A stretch of 64,000 nt of DNA from Burkholderia paludis (GCF_000732615.1 NZ_JPGL01000018.1:62001-126000), one strand, 5' to 3'; counted from the first letter of the stretch, positions 28,458 to 36,212 are shown. Numbers and translations: made by a program. The notes: generated by a model not told the origin, from the letters alone.

Positions 28458-29165
28458 ATGACTTTCGATTTCGCACTCCGTCTTTTCACCGCGTTCGCCT
28501 GCGGCGTCGCCATCGGCGTCGAGCGCCAGATGCGGCAGCGCACGGCCGGCCTGCGCACGATCACGCTCGTCGCGAGCGGCGCCTGCCTGTTCGTCACGCT
28601 CGGCGTGCTCACCGGCAACGGCGTGGCGGGCGTCACGCAGATCGCCGCGTACGTCGTGTCGGGCGTCGGCTTTCTCGGCGGCGGCGTGATCATGCGCGAC
28701 AAGGGCTCGATCCAGGGCATCAACACGGCCGCGACGCTGTGGTGCTCGGCCGCCGTCGGCGTGCTGTCCGGCTCGGGCCACTACGTGCCCGCGCTCGCCG
28801 GCACGGGCGTCGTGCTGCTTACCAATACGGTGCTGCGCGGCGTCAGCCAGGCGATCAACGCGACGCCCGTATCGAACGCCGATCTCGTGCGCGAATACCA
28901 GATCACCGTGATCTGCCTGGCCTCCGACGAAGTGCACATCCGCACGCTGCTGTCGAACTCGATGTACGCGAAGCCGCTGTCGTTCCAGAGCCTCACGAGC
29001 GAGGACGTGCCCGACCAGCCGGACCGGCTGAAGGTCACCGCGACACTGAAGCTGCATCCGAAGGATCAGCAGAAGCTCGAGCAGATCGCGAGCCGGATGA
29101 GCATGGAGAAGAGCATTTCCAGCGTGAGCTGGACCGCGAAGGAAGCGGAGCCGATGATGGAGTGA
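28458..29165 (+). CDS. mgtC: MgtC/SapB-family membrane protein
   Basis: 235-residue protein. The N-terminal part (about residues 1-140) has four to five membrane helices with the family signature: GVAIGVERQMRQRTAGLRT, VSGVGFLGGGVIMRDKGSI and INTAATLWCSAAVGVLSG. A C-terminal soluble ACT-like domain follows. MgtC proteins promote growth in low magnesium and survival in macrophages, in part by acting on ATP synthase or phosphate homeostasis; a B. cenocepacia mgtC beside cepR is reported to do both. The start MTFDFAL at 28458 fits the family; an in-frame ATG at 28431 would add ten residues. It converges on cepR with a 14-bp gap. Confidence 0.92.
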   Translation: MTFDFALRLFTAFACGVAIGVERQMRQRTAGLRTITLVASGACLFVTLGVLTGNGVAGVTQIAAYVVSGVGFLGGGVIMRDKGSIQGINTAATLWCSAAVGVLSGSGHYVPALAGTGVVLLTNTVLRGVSQAINATPVSNADLVREYQITVICLASDEVHIRTLLSNSMYAKPLSFQSLTSEDVPDQPDRLKVTATLKLHPKDQQKLEQIASRMSMEKSISSVSWTAKEAEPMME

Positions 29166-29179
29166 GCGGCCCGCTTTTG

Positions 29180-29899
29180 TCAGGGGGTTTCGATCAGCCC
29201 GGCCGAGATGGCCTTCACGACCGCCTGGACCTTGTTCGTCGCGCCCAGCTTCTCGAGGATGTTGTTGACGTGGAAGTTGACCGTCCGCTCCGAGATGCTG
29301 AGGATCTGGCCGATCTCGCACGCGGTCTTGCCCTCGGCCGTCCAGCACAGCACCTCGCGCTCGCGCGCGGTCAGCGTGACGCCCGCCGCCGGCGACAGCT
29401 TCGGCACCATGAAGCGGCTCATCAGCGAATGCGACAGGTTCGCGAGCCAGTTCGTCTGCAGCGTCAGCATGTTGATCTCGGCCGGCGTCAGCCGGTCGGC
29501 ATGGCGCGCGATGCTCAGCAGGCCGAACGCACCGCGGGCCGCCCAGCTCGATTGCGCGACGCCCACCGACAGCCCGAATTCGCGCGCATCCGACCACAAC
29601 GGGCAGGGATCGATCCGGTCGACGTCCGGCCAGACGATCATGTTGGGGCTGAGCGTGCCGTCGCGAACCGTCGAATCGATCTCGATGTAGTTCTTCGCCT
29701 GGTAGTGCGCCATCCAGCCGTCCGGATAGGTGTCGAAGATCGCCACCGCCGGCTTCGATACGGGCAGCGGCACCCGAATGCCGTAACAGCAGTATTCGAA
29801 TCCCAGCCGTTTGGAATAGGCGGCAATCCGCTGGAAGAGCTGCTGCTCGTCTTCCGCGGCGCTGAATTGTTGATAGGCATCCTGCCAGCGCAGTTCCAT
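29180..29899 (-). CDS. cepR: CepR, LuxR-type N-acyl-homoserine lactone receptor
   Basis: 239-residue quorum-sensing regulator, recognised from its sequence (MELRWQDAYQQFSAAEDEQ at the N-terminus). The autoinducer-binding domain spans about 1-165 and includes DTYPDGWMAHYQ and the family Trp/Tyr/Asp ligand contacts. The C-terminal LuxR helix-turn-helix (about 172-239) has LTAREREVLCWTAEGKTACE and ISERTVNFHVNNILEKLGA. In the B. cepacia complex CepR binds N-octanoyl-homoserine lactone made by CepI and controls proteases, siderophores and biofilm. The gene is divergent from the rsaM-like gene and convergent with mgtC. Confidence 0.97.
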   Translation of the reverse strand: MELRWQDAYQQFSAAEDEQQLFQRIAAYSKRLGFEYCCYGIRVPLPVSKPAVAIFDTYPDGWMAHYQAKNYIEIDSTVRDGTLSPNMIVWPDVDRIDPCPLWSDAREFGLSVGVAQSSWAARGAFGLLSIARHADRLTPAEINMLTLQTNWLANLSHSLMSRFMVPKLSPAAGVTLTAREREVLCWTAEGKTACEIGQILSISERTVNFHVNNILEKLGATNKVQAVVKAISAGLIETP

Positions 29900-29920
29900 T
29901 CTTTCTCCGACAACGTCACG

Positions 29921-29936
29921 CTGTCATACTTGTCAG
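29921..29936. promoter_or_regulatory. Possible cep box between cepR and the rsaM-like gene
   Basis: CTGTCATACTTGTCAG lies in the 73-bp divergent gap. It keeps the outer CTGT...CAG arms of the lux/cep box but is shorter and less symmetric than the copy before cepI. CepR is known to repress its own gene, which would fit. Confidence 0.3.
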
Positions 29937-29972
29937 GTTTCAGCGCCCGTTCGGGGCTGATACATTCCGCGC

Positions 29973-30416
29973 ATGACTTCACCTTTGCTGCACCCGGTCC
30001 CCGGCCCGTCCCCGGACGGCTACGTACGCCTGTCCGAAAGCGCACTGGCCGCGCTTGCGCTCGACCATGTCGCGAGCGGCCTCGACGCCTCGCTGCTTGC
30101 AGAACTCCGCGACAACGCAATCGATGCGCGCATCGCCGGCTATACCGAATGGCATCGCGCCGCCCGTGCCGGCGTCGCCTACGTGACGGTCGGCTGGGAC
30201 TGGTATCTCGAACGCGCGACGGGTACGTTCGTGATCGCAGGCGGCGACGTCCGCAGCAACGTGATGGCCGTCGACGCCGCCGGCGCCGACATCGGCATGT
30301 TCCGCACGGCCGCCGCGCTCGCCGCGCGACTCGCCTGCATCGACTGGCCCGCCGCGGTCGCGTCCGCCCTGCGCGGGCACAACGACGCCTATCATGCCGG
30401 TCCGACGCTCCAGTGA
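29973..30416 (+). CDS. RsaM-like quorum-sensing modulator
   Basis: 147-residue soluble protein encoded between cepR and cepI. It begins MTSPLLHPVPGPSPDGYVRLSE-like sequence and contains AYVTVGWDWYLERATG and VRSNVMAVDAAGADIGMFRTA. Position and sequence match the small gene in the same place in B. cenocepacia (BCAM1869 as I recall), a homologue of Pseudomonas fuscovaginae RsaM, loss of which raises AHL levels. RsaM proteins have no helix-turn-helix and a novel fold, so the mechanism is not a classical repressor. The stop is 211 bp before cepI. Confidence 0.85.
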   Translation: MTSPLLHPVPGPSPDGYVRLSESALAALALDHVASGLDASLLAELRDNAIDARIAGYTEWHRAARAGVAYVTVGWDWYLERATGTFVIAGGDVRSNVMAVDAAGADIGMFRTAAALAARLACIDWPAAVASALRGHNDAYHAGPTLQ

Positions 30417-30548
30417 CAACTGGCAGAGCTATTCATCAGATCATTTCCGCAAAGCTGGCGCTCTTTATAAGCAAAAGCGGCCCATTTTTCAATCCCGTTG
30501 ATCAAGAAAGCGTTACCGCGTCCTGAATACCCGCTCCCCGCCGCCACC

Positions 30549-30569
30549 CTGTAAGAGTTACCAGTTACA
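30549..30569 (+). promoter_or_regulatory. cep box (CepR binding site) upstream of cepI
   Basis: CTGTAAGAGTTACCAGTTACA fits the lux/cep box pattern CTGTNAN5TNACAG apart from the last arm being shifted. It lies 58-79 bp before the cepI start, the expected place for CepR activation of cepI. Confidence 0.75.
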
Positions 30570-30627
30570 CCCCCCTCGTGCTGCGCGCTGTAATGCATGC
30601 ATACAAAAGCACAGATCCGAGGACACC

Positions 30628-31236
30628 ATGCGGACCTTCGTTCACGAAGAAGGGCGGTTACCACACGAACTTGCAGCGGATCTCGGGCGCTACCGGCGCC
30701 GCGTGTTCATCGAGCAGCTTGGTTGGGCGCTCCCGTCGGCGAATGAAAGTTTCGAGCGCGACCAGTTCGATCGCGACGATACCGTGTACGTGTTCGCGCG
30801 GAACGCCAGCGGCGACATGTGCGGATGTGCGCGCCTGCTGCCGACGACGCGCCCGTATCTGCTGGAGTCGCTGTTCGCCGACCTGATCGCCGAGGACATG
30901 CCGCTGCCGCAATCGGCCGCCGTCTGGGAGTTGTCCCGGTTCGCGGCGACCGACGACGAAGGCGGGCCGGGCAATGCCGAGTGGGCCGTACGCCCGATGC
31001 TCGCCGCCGTCGTCGAATGCGCGGCGCAGCTTGGCGCACGGCAGCTGATCGGCGTGACGTTCGCGAGCATGGAGCGGCTGTTCCGCCGGATCGGCATACA
31101 CGCGCACCGCGCAGGCCCGCCCCGGCAGGTGGACGGGCGTCTGGTGGTCGCGTGCTGGATCGACATCGATCCGCAAACGTTTGCAGCACTAGGAATCACG
31201 CCGGGGCAAGTTGCCCGGCAAGCTATCGCCGCCTGA
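30628..31236 (+). CDS. cepI: CepI, N-acyl-homoserine lactone synthase
   Basis: 202-residue LuxI-family synthase making mainly N-octanoyl-homoserine lactone from S-adenosylmethionine and octanoyl-ACP. Conserved catalytic-face residues are visible in YRRRVFIEQLGW (Arg, Phe, Trp), FERDQFDRDDTVYV (acidic pair) and MCGCARLLPTTRPYLL (Arg). The ATG is preceded by GAGGAC. A cep box lies upstream, so it should be autoinduced through CepR. The next gene starts 51 bp downstream with its own AAGGAG. Confidence 0.97.
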   Translation: MRTFVHEEGRLPHELAADLGRYRRRVFIEQLGWALPSANESFERDQFDRDDTVYVFARNASGDMCGCARLLPTTRPYLLESLFADLIAEDMPLPQSAAVWELSRFAATDDEGGPGNAEWAVRPMLAAVVECAAQLGARQLIGVTFASMERLFRRIGIHAHRAGPPRQVDGRLVVACWIDIDPQTFAALGITPGQVARQAIAA

Positions 31237-31287
31237 GCCGGAACGCGCGTTTCCGTCCTGGCGGCATCGTAACGAAGGAGAACCCAC

Positions 31288-32052
31288 GTGGACCAATCCC
31301 AGGTCTTTCGCGCGATGATGCCCGGGCTGACGAGCGCCAACGGCGCCCGCATCGCAGTCGCCTACCCGTCGTTTCCCCGGCCGCTGCCGCTCGTGCGGCT
31401 CGACCGCCGCGGGCTGGTGTTTCGCGCCGCCGGCACTGCGCCGCTGGTTTGCGGGCTGCCGCGGGCGGCGACCCTGCTGGTTGCCGACGAACCGCTCTGC
31501 TCGCTGCGCCTCGTGATCCGCGACATCGCCCCGGCCGGCGACGGCCGTCACGACCTGACGATGCAGCCGTCCGGCGCCGCGGGCGACGAGTTACTGTGGC
31601 ACGCGCTGCGCGACCATGAGCCCTATCGCCGGATTCAGCACCCGCTCGCCCCCGTCGACGCGTCCGTCGCGCCCGACACCGAGCCGCATGCGACGGCCGG
31701 CGAAGCCGGGCCGCGCCCGTCGCGCACCGCGGCGTTCCGCCTGCCGTGCCATAGCGACGCCCTGTTCTTTGCCGACTGGCTCGAATATCACTTCGACGAG
31801 CTGCGCGCGCTGTCGCAGCTGCACGGGCCGCAACTTCAGCTCAACCAGCTCGAGCGACAGGTTGCCGACGACGAAGTCGGCGTGCGCTTCGTCTACGACA
31901 TCGACGGGCACGCGACGCGGCACGCGCTGACCGACTGCGCACGCGAGGCCTGTGCGTGGATCGAGACGGAGATGCGCGACAAGTACGCGTTGCCGGTCGC
32001 GCAGGAACGGTTCGGCGCGTTCGCGGCCCATGCGCGGAGCGGCGGCGCCTGA
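31288..32052 (+). CDS. Conserved protein co-transcribed with cepI
   Basis: 254-residue protein with no recognised catalytic motif. The N-terminal half is beta-rich (LPLVRLDRRGLVFRAAGTAPLVCG); the middle is Pro/Ala-rich; the C-terminal part from about 150 is helical and charged (FADWLEYHFDELRALSQL, then HATRHALTDCAREACAWIETE). It uses a GTG start with AAGGAG nine bases upstream, a more probable start than any internal ATG. The gene in this position in B. cenocepacia (BCAM1871 as I recall) is co-transcribed with cepI and raises AHL-dependent activity. Biochemical function is unknown. Confidence 0.8.
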   Translation: MDQSQVFRAMMPGLTSANGARIAVAYPSFPRPLPLVRLDRRGLVFRAAGTAPLVCGLPRAATLLVADEPLCSLRLVIRDIAPAGDGRHDLTMQPSGAAGDELLWHALRDHEPYRRIQHPLAPVDASVAPDTEPHATAGEAGPRPSRTAAFRLPCHSDALFFADWLEYHFDELRALSQLHGPQLQLNQLERQVADDEVGVRFVYDIDGHATRHALTDCAREACAWIETEMRDKYALPVAQERFGAFAAHARSGGA

Positions 32053-32070
32053 ATGCAGCCACGGCAGCGA

Positions 32071-32086
32071 GTTGCATCGATGCAAC
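32071..32086. promoter_or_regulatory. Perfect 16-bp palindrome upstream of a candidate small RNA promoter
   Basis: GTTGCATCGATGCAAC is fully self-complementary and ends six bases before the -35 box TTGCCA. Position suggests an operator controlling the small RNA described next. Confidence 0.5.
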
Positions 32087-32092
32087 AAGGGC

Positions 32093-32121
32093 TTGCCAAC
32101 CTTCGGGTTTTCCCTTAAATT
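32093..32121 (+). promoter_or_regulatory. Promoter of the candidate small RNA
   Basis: TTGCCA (32093-32098) and TAAATT (32116-32121) are separated by an ideal 17 bp. Transcription would begin near 32128-32130. Confidence 0.5.
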
Positions 32122-32128
32122 AGCGCTT

Positions 32129-32183
32129 GTCTCCTCCATGTCTCCAAACATGGATTCAGCCCGCTCAAGCAGCGGGCTTTTTT
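32129..32183 (+). ncRNA. Candidate small RNA with CU-rich (anti-Shine-Dalgarno-like) 5' end
   Basis: A transcript of about 55 nt is bounded by the promoter at 32093-32121 and an intrinsic terminator. Its 5' part reads GTCTCCTCCATGTCTCC, complementary to purine-rich ribosome binding sites, and includes a small hairpin CCATGT/ACATGG. The 3' end is the terminator hairpin. The layout resembles a described family of toxic betaproteobacterial small RNAs that carry an anti-Shine-Dalgarno motif, but membership is inference. The alternative is that only the terminator is real and ends the cepI operon. Confidence 0.45.
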
Positions 32184-32184
32184 A
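32158..32184 (+). terminator. Rho-independent terminator
   Basis: Perfect 8-bp stem AGCCCGCT/AGCGGGCT with loop CAAGC, followed by TTTTT. It ends the candidate small RNA and could also stop cepI-operon transcripts arriving from upstream. Confidence 0.85.
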
Positions 32185-32313
32185 TTGCCTGCGCGAACCG
32201 CGAGGCCACGGCCGCTTCGCGCCAACGGCTGGCGTCCCGGGCATTCCGGCATCGCCACGATCCGCATCGGACGGATTATCATCAGCGGGTCCCCACGCTT
32301 CCCCGAGGCCATC

Positions 32314-32700
32314 TTGCACGCCCATCTGCGCATTGCCCGCCCGGTTGGCAACCTCGCCAGGACCGAGCGCATGTATCGCGACGCCTTCGGCCTGTCGGTT
32401 CTCGCCCGCTTCGACGATCACGACGGCTTTGCCGGCGTGATGCTCGGACGCGAAGGGCTCGACTACCACTTCGAATTCACGCATTGCCCCAACCATCCGA
32501 TCGCACCCTCCCCGACACCCGAGGACCTGATCGTCTTCTACCTGCCCGATCGTCCGGAATGGGAAGCCGCATGCGAGCGCGCGACCGCACAAGGCTTCAT
32601 GCCCGTGACGTCATTCAATCCGTACTGGGAGATATCGGGCCAGACGTTCGAGGATGCCGACGGCTACCGGATCGTTCTGCAGAACGCCGCGTGGCGCTGA
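32314..32700 (+). CDS. VOC-family (glyoxalase/bleomycin resistance-like) protein
   Basis: 128-residue vicinal oxygen chelate protein from a TTG start. The first beta-alpha-beta unit begins HLRIARPVGNLARTERMYRDAFGL; metal-ligand positions are plausible at His (HLRIARP), Glu/His in HFEFTHC and Glu-Asp in FEDADGYRIVLQN. TTG at 32314 follows CGAGG and gives normal VOC length. The next upstream ATG (32185) would add 43 Arg/Pro-rich residues unlike the family and overlap the terminator tail. The enzyme substrate is unknown. Confidence 0.72.
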   Translation: MHAHLRIARPVGNLARTERMYRDAFGLSVLARFDDHDGFAGVMLGREGLDYHFEFTHCPNHPIAPSPTPEDLIVFYLPDRPEWEAACERATAQGFMPVTSFNPYWEISGQTFEDADGYRIVLQNAAWR

Positions 32701-32728
32701 CGGGCGGCCTCGCCCCTCGGCCAAACCT

Positions 32729-33295
32729 CTACGCGGCGGCGTTGCCGTCCGGACGCGCGACGTACACGACGTGCCGCCGCAACGAATGCCCCGCCGGCAA
32801 CGCGGGATGGTCGAAATCGCGCGCCGGCAGGTGCTGCATGCCGAGCCGCTGCATCAAGTGCTGCGATCGCAGGTTGGTGCCGGCCGTCCACGCGAAGATC
32901 TCGCGGCGCCCGAGCCGGGAGAATCCGTCGACCAACGCCGCGGCGGCCGCTTCAGCCATGTAGCCGTGCCCCCATGCGTGGCGGGCCTGCCGCCACGCGA
33001 TCTCGATGCACGGCGCCATCGGATGCGTGGCGCGCGCTTCCTGCGACAGTCCGCATAACCCGATCAGCGTCGCGTCCGCGCGGCGCTCGACCGCCCACGT
33101 ACCGAAACCGTGCAAATCGAAATGCGCGTCGAAGCGTCCGATGAGGTCGCGCGCTTCCTCGACAGCCATCGGGCCGCGCGCAAGCCACGCGGTCACATCC
33201 GGATGCGCATGCAGCGCCGACAGCGCGTCCGCATCCGTCGGCCGCCAGCGGCGTAGCGTCAGGCGTTCGGTTTCGATCGTCGCTGGCGGGGTCAT
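32729..33295 (-). CDS. GNAT-family N-acetyltransferase (RimJ/RimL type)
   Basis: 188-residue acetyltransferase. It has the RimJ/RimL-type opening TIETERLTLRRWRPTDADAL and CIEIAWRQARHAWGHGYMAEAAAAAL, where the acetyl-CoA-binding loop normally reads R-x-x-G-x-G/A; here it is RHAWGHGYM, usual for this branch. NLRSQHLMQRLGMQHL is the common C-terminal motif. Start MTPPATIET is preferred because the family begins there; the frame is open upstream to 33436. Convergent with the VOC gene. Confidence 0.85.
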   Translation of the reverse strand: MTPPATIETERLTLRRWRPTDADALSALHAHPDVTAWLARGPMAVEEARDLIGRFDAHFDLHGFGTWAVERRADATLIGLCGLSQEARATHPMAPCIEIAWRQARHAWGHGYMAEAAAAALVDGFSRLGRREIFAWTAGTNLRSQHLMQRLGMQHLPARDFDHPALPAGHSLRRHVVYVARPDGNAAA

Positions 33296-33447
33296 GGATG
33301 GTCCGGATCGTGAGGACGGCGACGCGACGCGGATAGCGTCGCCAACCCGAGGACGGCGTGGATGAAGGGGGAATCGCGATCGTCGTGTCGGCCGGCGACG
33401 ATCGGGGAGTAGTCGAAGATAAATGGGCGCCGGCACGCCTGTGGCGA

Positions 33448-34098
33448 TTACTCGTTTTCCTCGAAGTAATGACCGAATTTCGTCTGCTTCGTGCGGATAT
33501 AACGCTCATTCTCTTCCCGCACGGGCACCGCGAGCGCCACGCGCTCGCAAACCGGAATGCCGTGCTTCGCGAGCGTATCGAACTTCGCCGGATTGTTGCT
33601 CATCAGTCGCACCGACGTCACGCCGAGGATCCTGAGAATCGCGGCGGCCGAGTCGTATTCGCGCGCATCGTCGGGCAAGCCAAGGTCGAGGTTCGCCTCG
33701 ACCGTGTCGCGCCCCTGCTCCTGCAGCGCGTATGCGCGGATCTTGTTGCTCAGGCCGATCCCGCGCCCTTCGTGACCGCGCAGGTACAGCAGCACGCCGC
33801 GGTCCTCGGCCGCGATATAGCGCAACGCGAGATCGAGTTGCTCGCCGCAATCGCAGCGGTACGAGCCGAACACGTCGCCGGTCAGGCATTCGGAATGCAG
33901 CCGCGTCAGCACGGACTGCTCGCCGCCAACGTCGCCCATCACGAGCGCGAGATGTTCGGCATCGCTGCCCGATACGCGGAACGCGTATGACGTGAACGTA
34001 CCGTAGCGCGTGGGCAGCGACGCGGTGGCGACGAGCGTCACGCACTCGTCGGCCTGGCCATTGCCCGGCGTGGGCGATTGAGGACGCGAAGACATCAT
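33448..34098 (-). CDS. ribA: GTP cyclohydrolase II
   Basis: 216-residue enzyme for the first step of riboflavin synthesis, opening GTP to the diaminopyrimidine. Zinc ligands are visible in [17 protein letters not shown], followed by [16 protein letters not shown], and the C-terminal substrate segment [14 protein letters not shown]. It is a stand-alone RibA, not fused to RibB. Two adjacent ATG codons (34098 and 34095) could initiate. No FMN riboswitch element is evident in the 177 bp between it and the divergent CBS gene. Confidence 0.93.
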   Translation of the reverse strand: MMSSRPQSPTPGNGQADECVTLVATASLPTRYGTFTSYAFRVSGSDAEHLALVMGDVGGEQSVLTRLHSECLTGDVFGSYRCDCGEQLDLALRYIAAEDRGVLLYLRGHEGRGIGLSNKIRAYALQEQGRDTVEANLDLGLPDDAREYDSAAAILRILGVTSVRLMSNNPAKFDTLAKHGIPVCERVALAVPVREENERYIRTKQTKFGHYFEENE

Positions 34099-34275
34099 GA
34101 ATTCAATTGAAACGTTCTGGAATGTAGGAATAGTGTGGATAGTGCGTGACGGGAGTTTACCGCTAATCTGGAAACGTCACGCGACTGCCGCCCCCTGCGG
34201 GGCTATACTGGGCCCGTCGGGTGACACGCATCATGCCCTGCCTGCCCAGCATCGACCTGCACACGGAGAAAGCGA

Positions 34276-34737
34276 ATGAGCACGACTGTCGCGCAGATTC
34301 TCAAGGCCAAGCCGGATTCGGGCCGCACGATCTACACCGTCACCAAGACCGATCTCGTCTACGACGCCATCAAGCTGATGGCGGAAAAAGGCATCGGCGC
34401 GCTGCTGGTCGTGGACGGCGACGACATCGCGGGCATCGTCACCGAGCGCGACTACGCGCGCAAGGTCGTCCTGCAGGATCGCTCGTCGAAAGCCACCCGC
34501 GTCGAGGAAATCATGACGGCGAAGGTGCGCTACGTCGAGCCGACCCAATCCACCGACGAGTGCATGGCACTGATGACCGAGCACCGGATGCGCCACCTGC
34601 CCGTGCTCGACGGCGGCAAGCTGGTCGGCCTCATCTCGATCGGCGACCTCGTGAAGAGCGTGATTGCCGATCAGCAGTTCACGATCAGCCAGCTCGAACA
34701 CTACATCCACGGCACTCCCGCGGTCACGTCCGCCTGA
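34276..34737 (+). CDS. CBS-domain pair protein
   Basis: 153-residue protein made almost entirely of two CBS domains: first IYTVTKTDLVYDAIKLMAEK to GIVTERDYARKV, second VRYVEPTQSTDECMALM to LVGLISIGDLVKSVI. Stand-alone CBS pairs bind adenine nucleotides and act as energy sensors in many bacteria. The ERDYARKV motif is characteristic of this beta/gammaproteobacterial group. GGAGAAAGCG precedes the ATG. It is divergent from ribA. Confidence 0.9.
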   Translation: MSTTVAQILKAKPDSGRTIYTVTKTDLVYDAIKLMAEKGIGALLVVDGDDIAGIVTERDYARKVVLQDRSSKATRVEEIMTAKVRYVEPTQSTDECMALMTEHRMRHLPVLDGGKLVGLISIGDLVKSVIADQQFTISQLEHYIHGTPAVTSA

Positions 34738-34757
34738 CCCGCTCCAGCGATCCAGCG

Positions 34758-34787
34758 AAAAAGGCCCAAACGCACAAGCGTCTGGGC
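34758..34787 (-). terminator. Rho-independent terminator downstream of the DUF4148 gene
   Basis: Read on the minus strand: GCCCAGACGC, loop TTGT, GCGTTTGGGC (one internal mismatch), then CTTTTT. It lies about 112 bp after the stop of the minus-strand DUF4148 gene. On the plus strand there is no T run, so it would not end the CBS gene efficiently. Confidence 0.65.
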
Positions 34788-34899
34788 TGAAAGCCGCCGG
34801 AATGCGGCGACGGAGGTTCTGCTCCTGCGGGCGAACGACGCGCGCACATGGCACGCGTCTCGTCGATTTGGCGGTGCGCTCGGGCAGACCCGCGGACGT

Positions 34900-35229
34900 T
34901 CAGTTACCGAAATAGACCGAGTTCACGGGATTCGGCGCTTCGCGCGTCATGCGACGGCCGGCCTGTCCGGCGCCGGTCGCTACGGCGCCGTAGCCGCTCG
35001 TATCTGCGTGCGCAAGCATCGGCTGGTTCGGCTGGATGCGCTGCTCGGCGGCCTGGATGTTGTCCGGATACTGCGAATCGGTTGCCAGCGGCTTGTAGCC
35101 GTTCTGTTCGAGTTGCACGAGTTCGGCCTTGACCTGGTCGCGGGTCAACCCCTGCTCGGACTGGGCAAACGATGCGACCGGGGCGGCAAGTACGGATGCG
35201 GCGATGGCTGCGTAGATGATCGACTTCAT
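34900..35229 (-). CDS. DUF4148-type secreted small protein
   Basis: 109-residue protein with a clear signal peptide (MKSIIYAAIAASVLAAPVASFAQ), followed by the family pattern GLTRDQVKAELVQLEQNGYKP and DSQYPDNIQAAEQRI. DUF4148 proteins are numerous in Burkholderia, periplasmic and of unknown function. A GGAGGTAAATC-like ribosome site precedes the ATG. It is probably monocistronic with its own terminator at 34758-34787. Confidence 0.85.
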   Translation of the reverse strand: MKSIIYAAIAASVLAAPVASFAQSEQGLTRDQVKAELVQLEQNGYKPLATDSQYPDNIQAAEQRIQPNQPMLAHADTSGYGAVATGAGQAGRRMTREAPNPVNSVYFGN

Positions 35230-35511
35230 GATTTACCTCCGGAATATGTTCTCTTTTGACGTCGCCTCGGCAGGACTGTCTGAAGCGATTGAATGCAGTG
35301 TAGTTCTCGCCACTCCAAGGGGAAACCCTTAGTTTGAACATACAGCGTTGCGATTTTGACAAAAATCCCACCACTTTTCGCGAATCAACCGCCGCCACTT
35401 GCTTCACTGGCACAACAATCACTAACGAAATGCCTACAGCCAAATCACATATACCGAAGGTTGTGTTGTAGAATCGTAAGGTTTTATTCGCCAGTCGATA
35501 ATCCATTCACC
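35230..35511. other. Intergenic region with divergent promoters
   Basis: AT-richer than its surroundings. It should hold the promoters of the DUF4148 gene (leftward) and of the rnk leader (rightward). A possible -10, TAGAAT at 35469-35474, has no convincing -35. No gene is seen. Confidence 0.4.
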
Positions 35512-35646
35512 ATGTCCGCGCTCACGCCCCTCTCGGTTTCGCCGTCCGGCCCGTCCGGCGTGCGCGCGCGCGCCGGCCATCCGGCGCATCCCCTCGCTCG
35601 ACGCACGGCCCAGACGCCGCTCGCCCCTGCCCGGCGCCTGATCTGA
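35512..35646 (+). CDS. Possible 44-residue leader ORF upstream of rnk
   Basis: ATG ORF encoding MSALTPLSVSPSGPSG followed by an Arg/Ala/His/Pro-rich tail. No clear ribosome binding site precedes it, so it may not be translated. It ends 14 bases before a strong hairpin in the rnk leader. It is low-complexity and unlike any family I know. Confidence 0.25.
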   Translation: MSALTPLSVSPSGPSGVRARAGHPAHPLARRTAQTPLAPARRLI

Positions 35647-35648
35647 CG

Positions 35649-35688
35649 GCTCGGTCTCCTCCCGGAGCCAGGTCAGACAGGCTCCGGG
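35649..35688 (+). promoter_or_regulatory. Alternative hairpins in the rnk leader
   Basis: CCCGGAGCC (35661-35669) pairs perfectly with GGCTCCGGG (35680-35688). The same GAGCC can instead pair with GGCTC at 35649-35653. Two mutually exclusive stems about 54 bp before rnk suggest attenuation-type control, though no T run follows. Confidence 0.35.
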
Positions 35689-35741
35689 CGATCCTCATAG
35701 GCACGCCACGCCTGCCCCTGCCGATCATTTGGAGAACTGCC

Positions 35742-36140
35742 ATGAAACAACGCCTTTACCAGTTGACCGAACTCGACGTTGCTCGTCTCGAGAAGCACGC
35801 CGAGCACAACCCGCGCTTCCAGGCAATGCTCGATACGCTGCTCGAGCGCGCCGACATCGTGCAACCCGACGCCATCAAGGCAAACGTCGTCACGATGAAT
35901 TCGCAGATCACGCTGCTCGACGAAGCGACCCAGGAACAAGCCACCTGGACGATTGTTTATCCGGATGCCGCCAATCTCGAGCTAGGCCGCCTGAACGTCT
36001 TCTCGCCCGTCGGCATGGCACTGCTGGGTACGCAGCGCGGCCAGATGGTCAAGGTGATGCAGCCGAACGGCGCCGAAAAGCTGATGAAGGTCGCCGCGAT
36101 CGTGTTCCAGCCGGAAGCGAATGGCGAGTACACGCGCTGA
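35742..36140 (+). CDS. rnk: Rnk-like nucleoside diphosphate kinase regulator (GreA/GreB C-terminal fold)
   Basis: 132-residue protein. An N-terminal helical pair (MKQRLYQLTELDVARLEKHA) is followed by the GreA/B-like FKBP-type domain with TWTIVYPDAANLELGRLNVFSPVGMALLG. Rnk proteins bind RNA polymerase near the secondary channel and affect nucleotide pools. TTGGAGAACTGCC gives a good ribosome site. A bidirectional terminator follows 43 bp after the stop. Confidence 0.87.
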   Translation: MKQRLYQLTELDVARLEKHAEHNPRFQAMLDTLLERADIVQPDAIKANVVTMNSQITLLDEATQEQATWTIVYPDAANLELGRLNVFSPVGMALLGTQRGQMVKVMQPNGAEKLMKVAAIVFQPEANGEYTR

Positions 36141-36182
36141 ACCGCCGGACGACCGGCGCTGCTGCGGGCATCGCCCGGAATG

Positions 36183-36212
36183 AAAAAAGCGAGGCCTGTG
36201 CCTCGCTTTTTT
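36183..36212. terminator. Bidirectional Rho-independent terminator after rnk
   Basis: AGCGAGGC, loop CTGT, GCCTCGCT, flanked by six A on the left and six T on the right: a perfect 13-bp inverted repeat including the A/T arms. It can act on either strand between the convergent rnk and porin genes. Confidence 0.9.

Noticed and set aside
32127..32963. 278-residue plus-strand ORF after the cepI operon
   Set aside because: Arg/Pro/Ser-rich, crosses the terminator, the VOC gene in another frame and the opposite GNAT gene.
34099..34275. FMN riboswitch before ribA
   Set aside because: The gap between ribA and the CBS gene shows none of the conserved multi-helix FMN element sequences.
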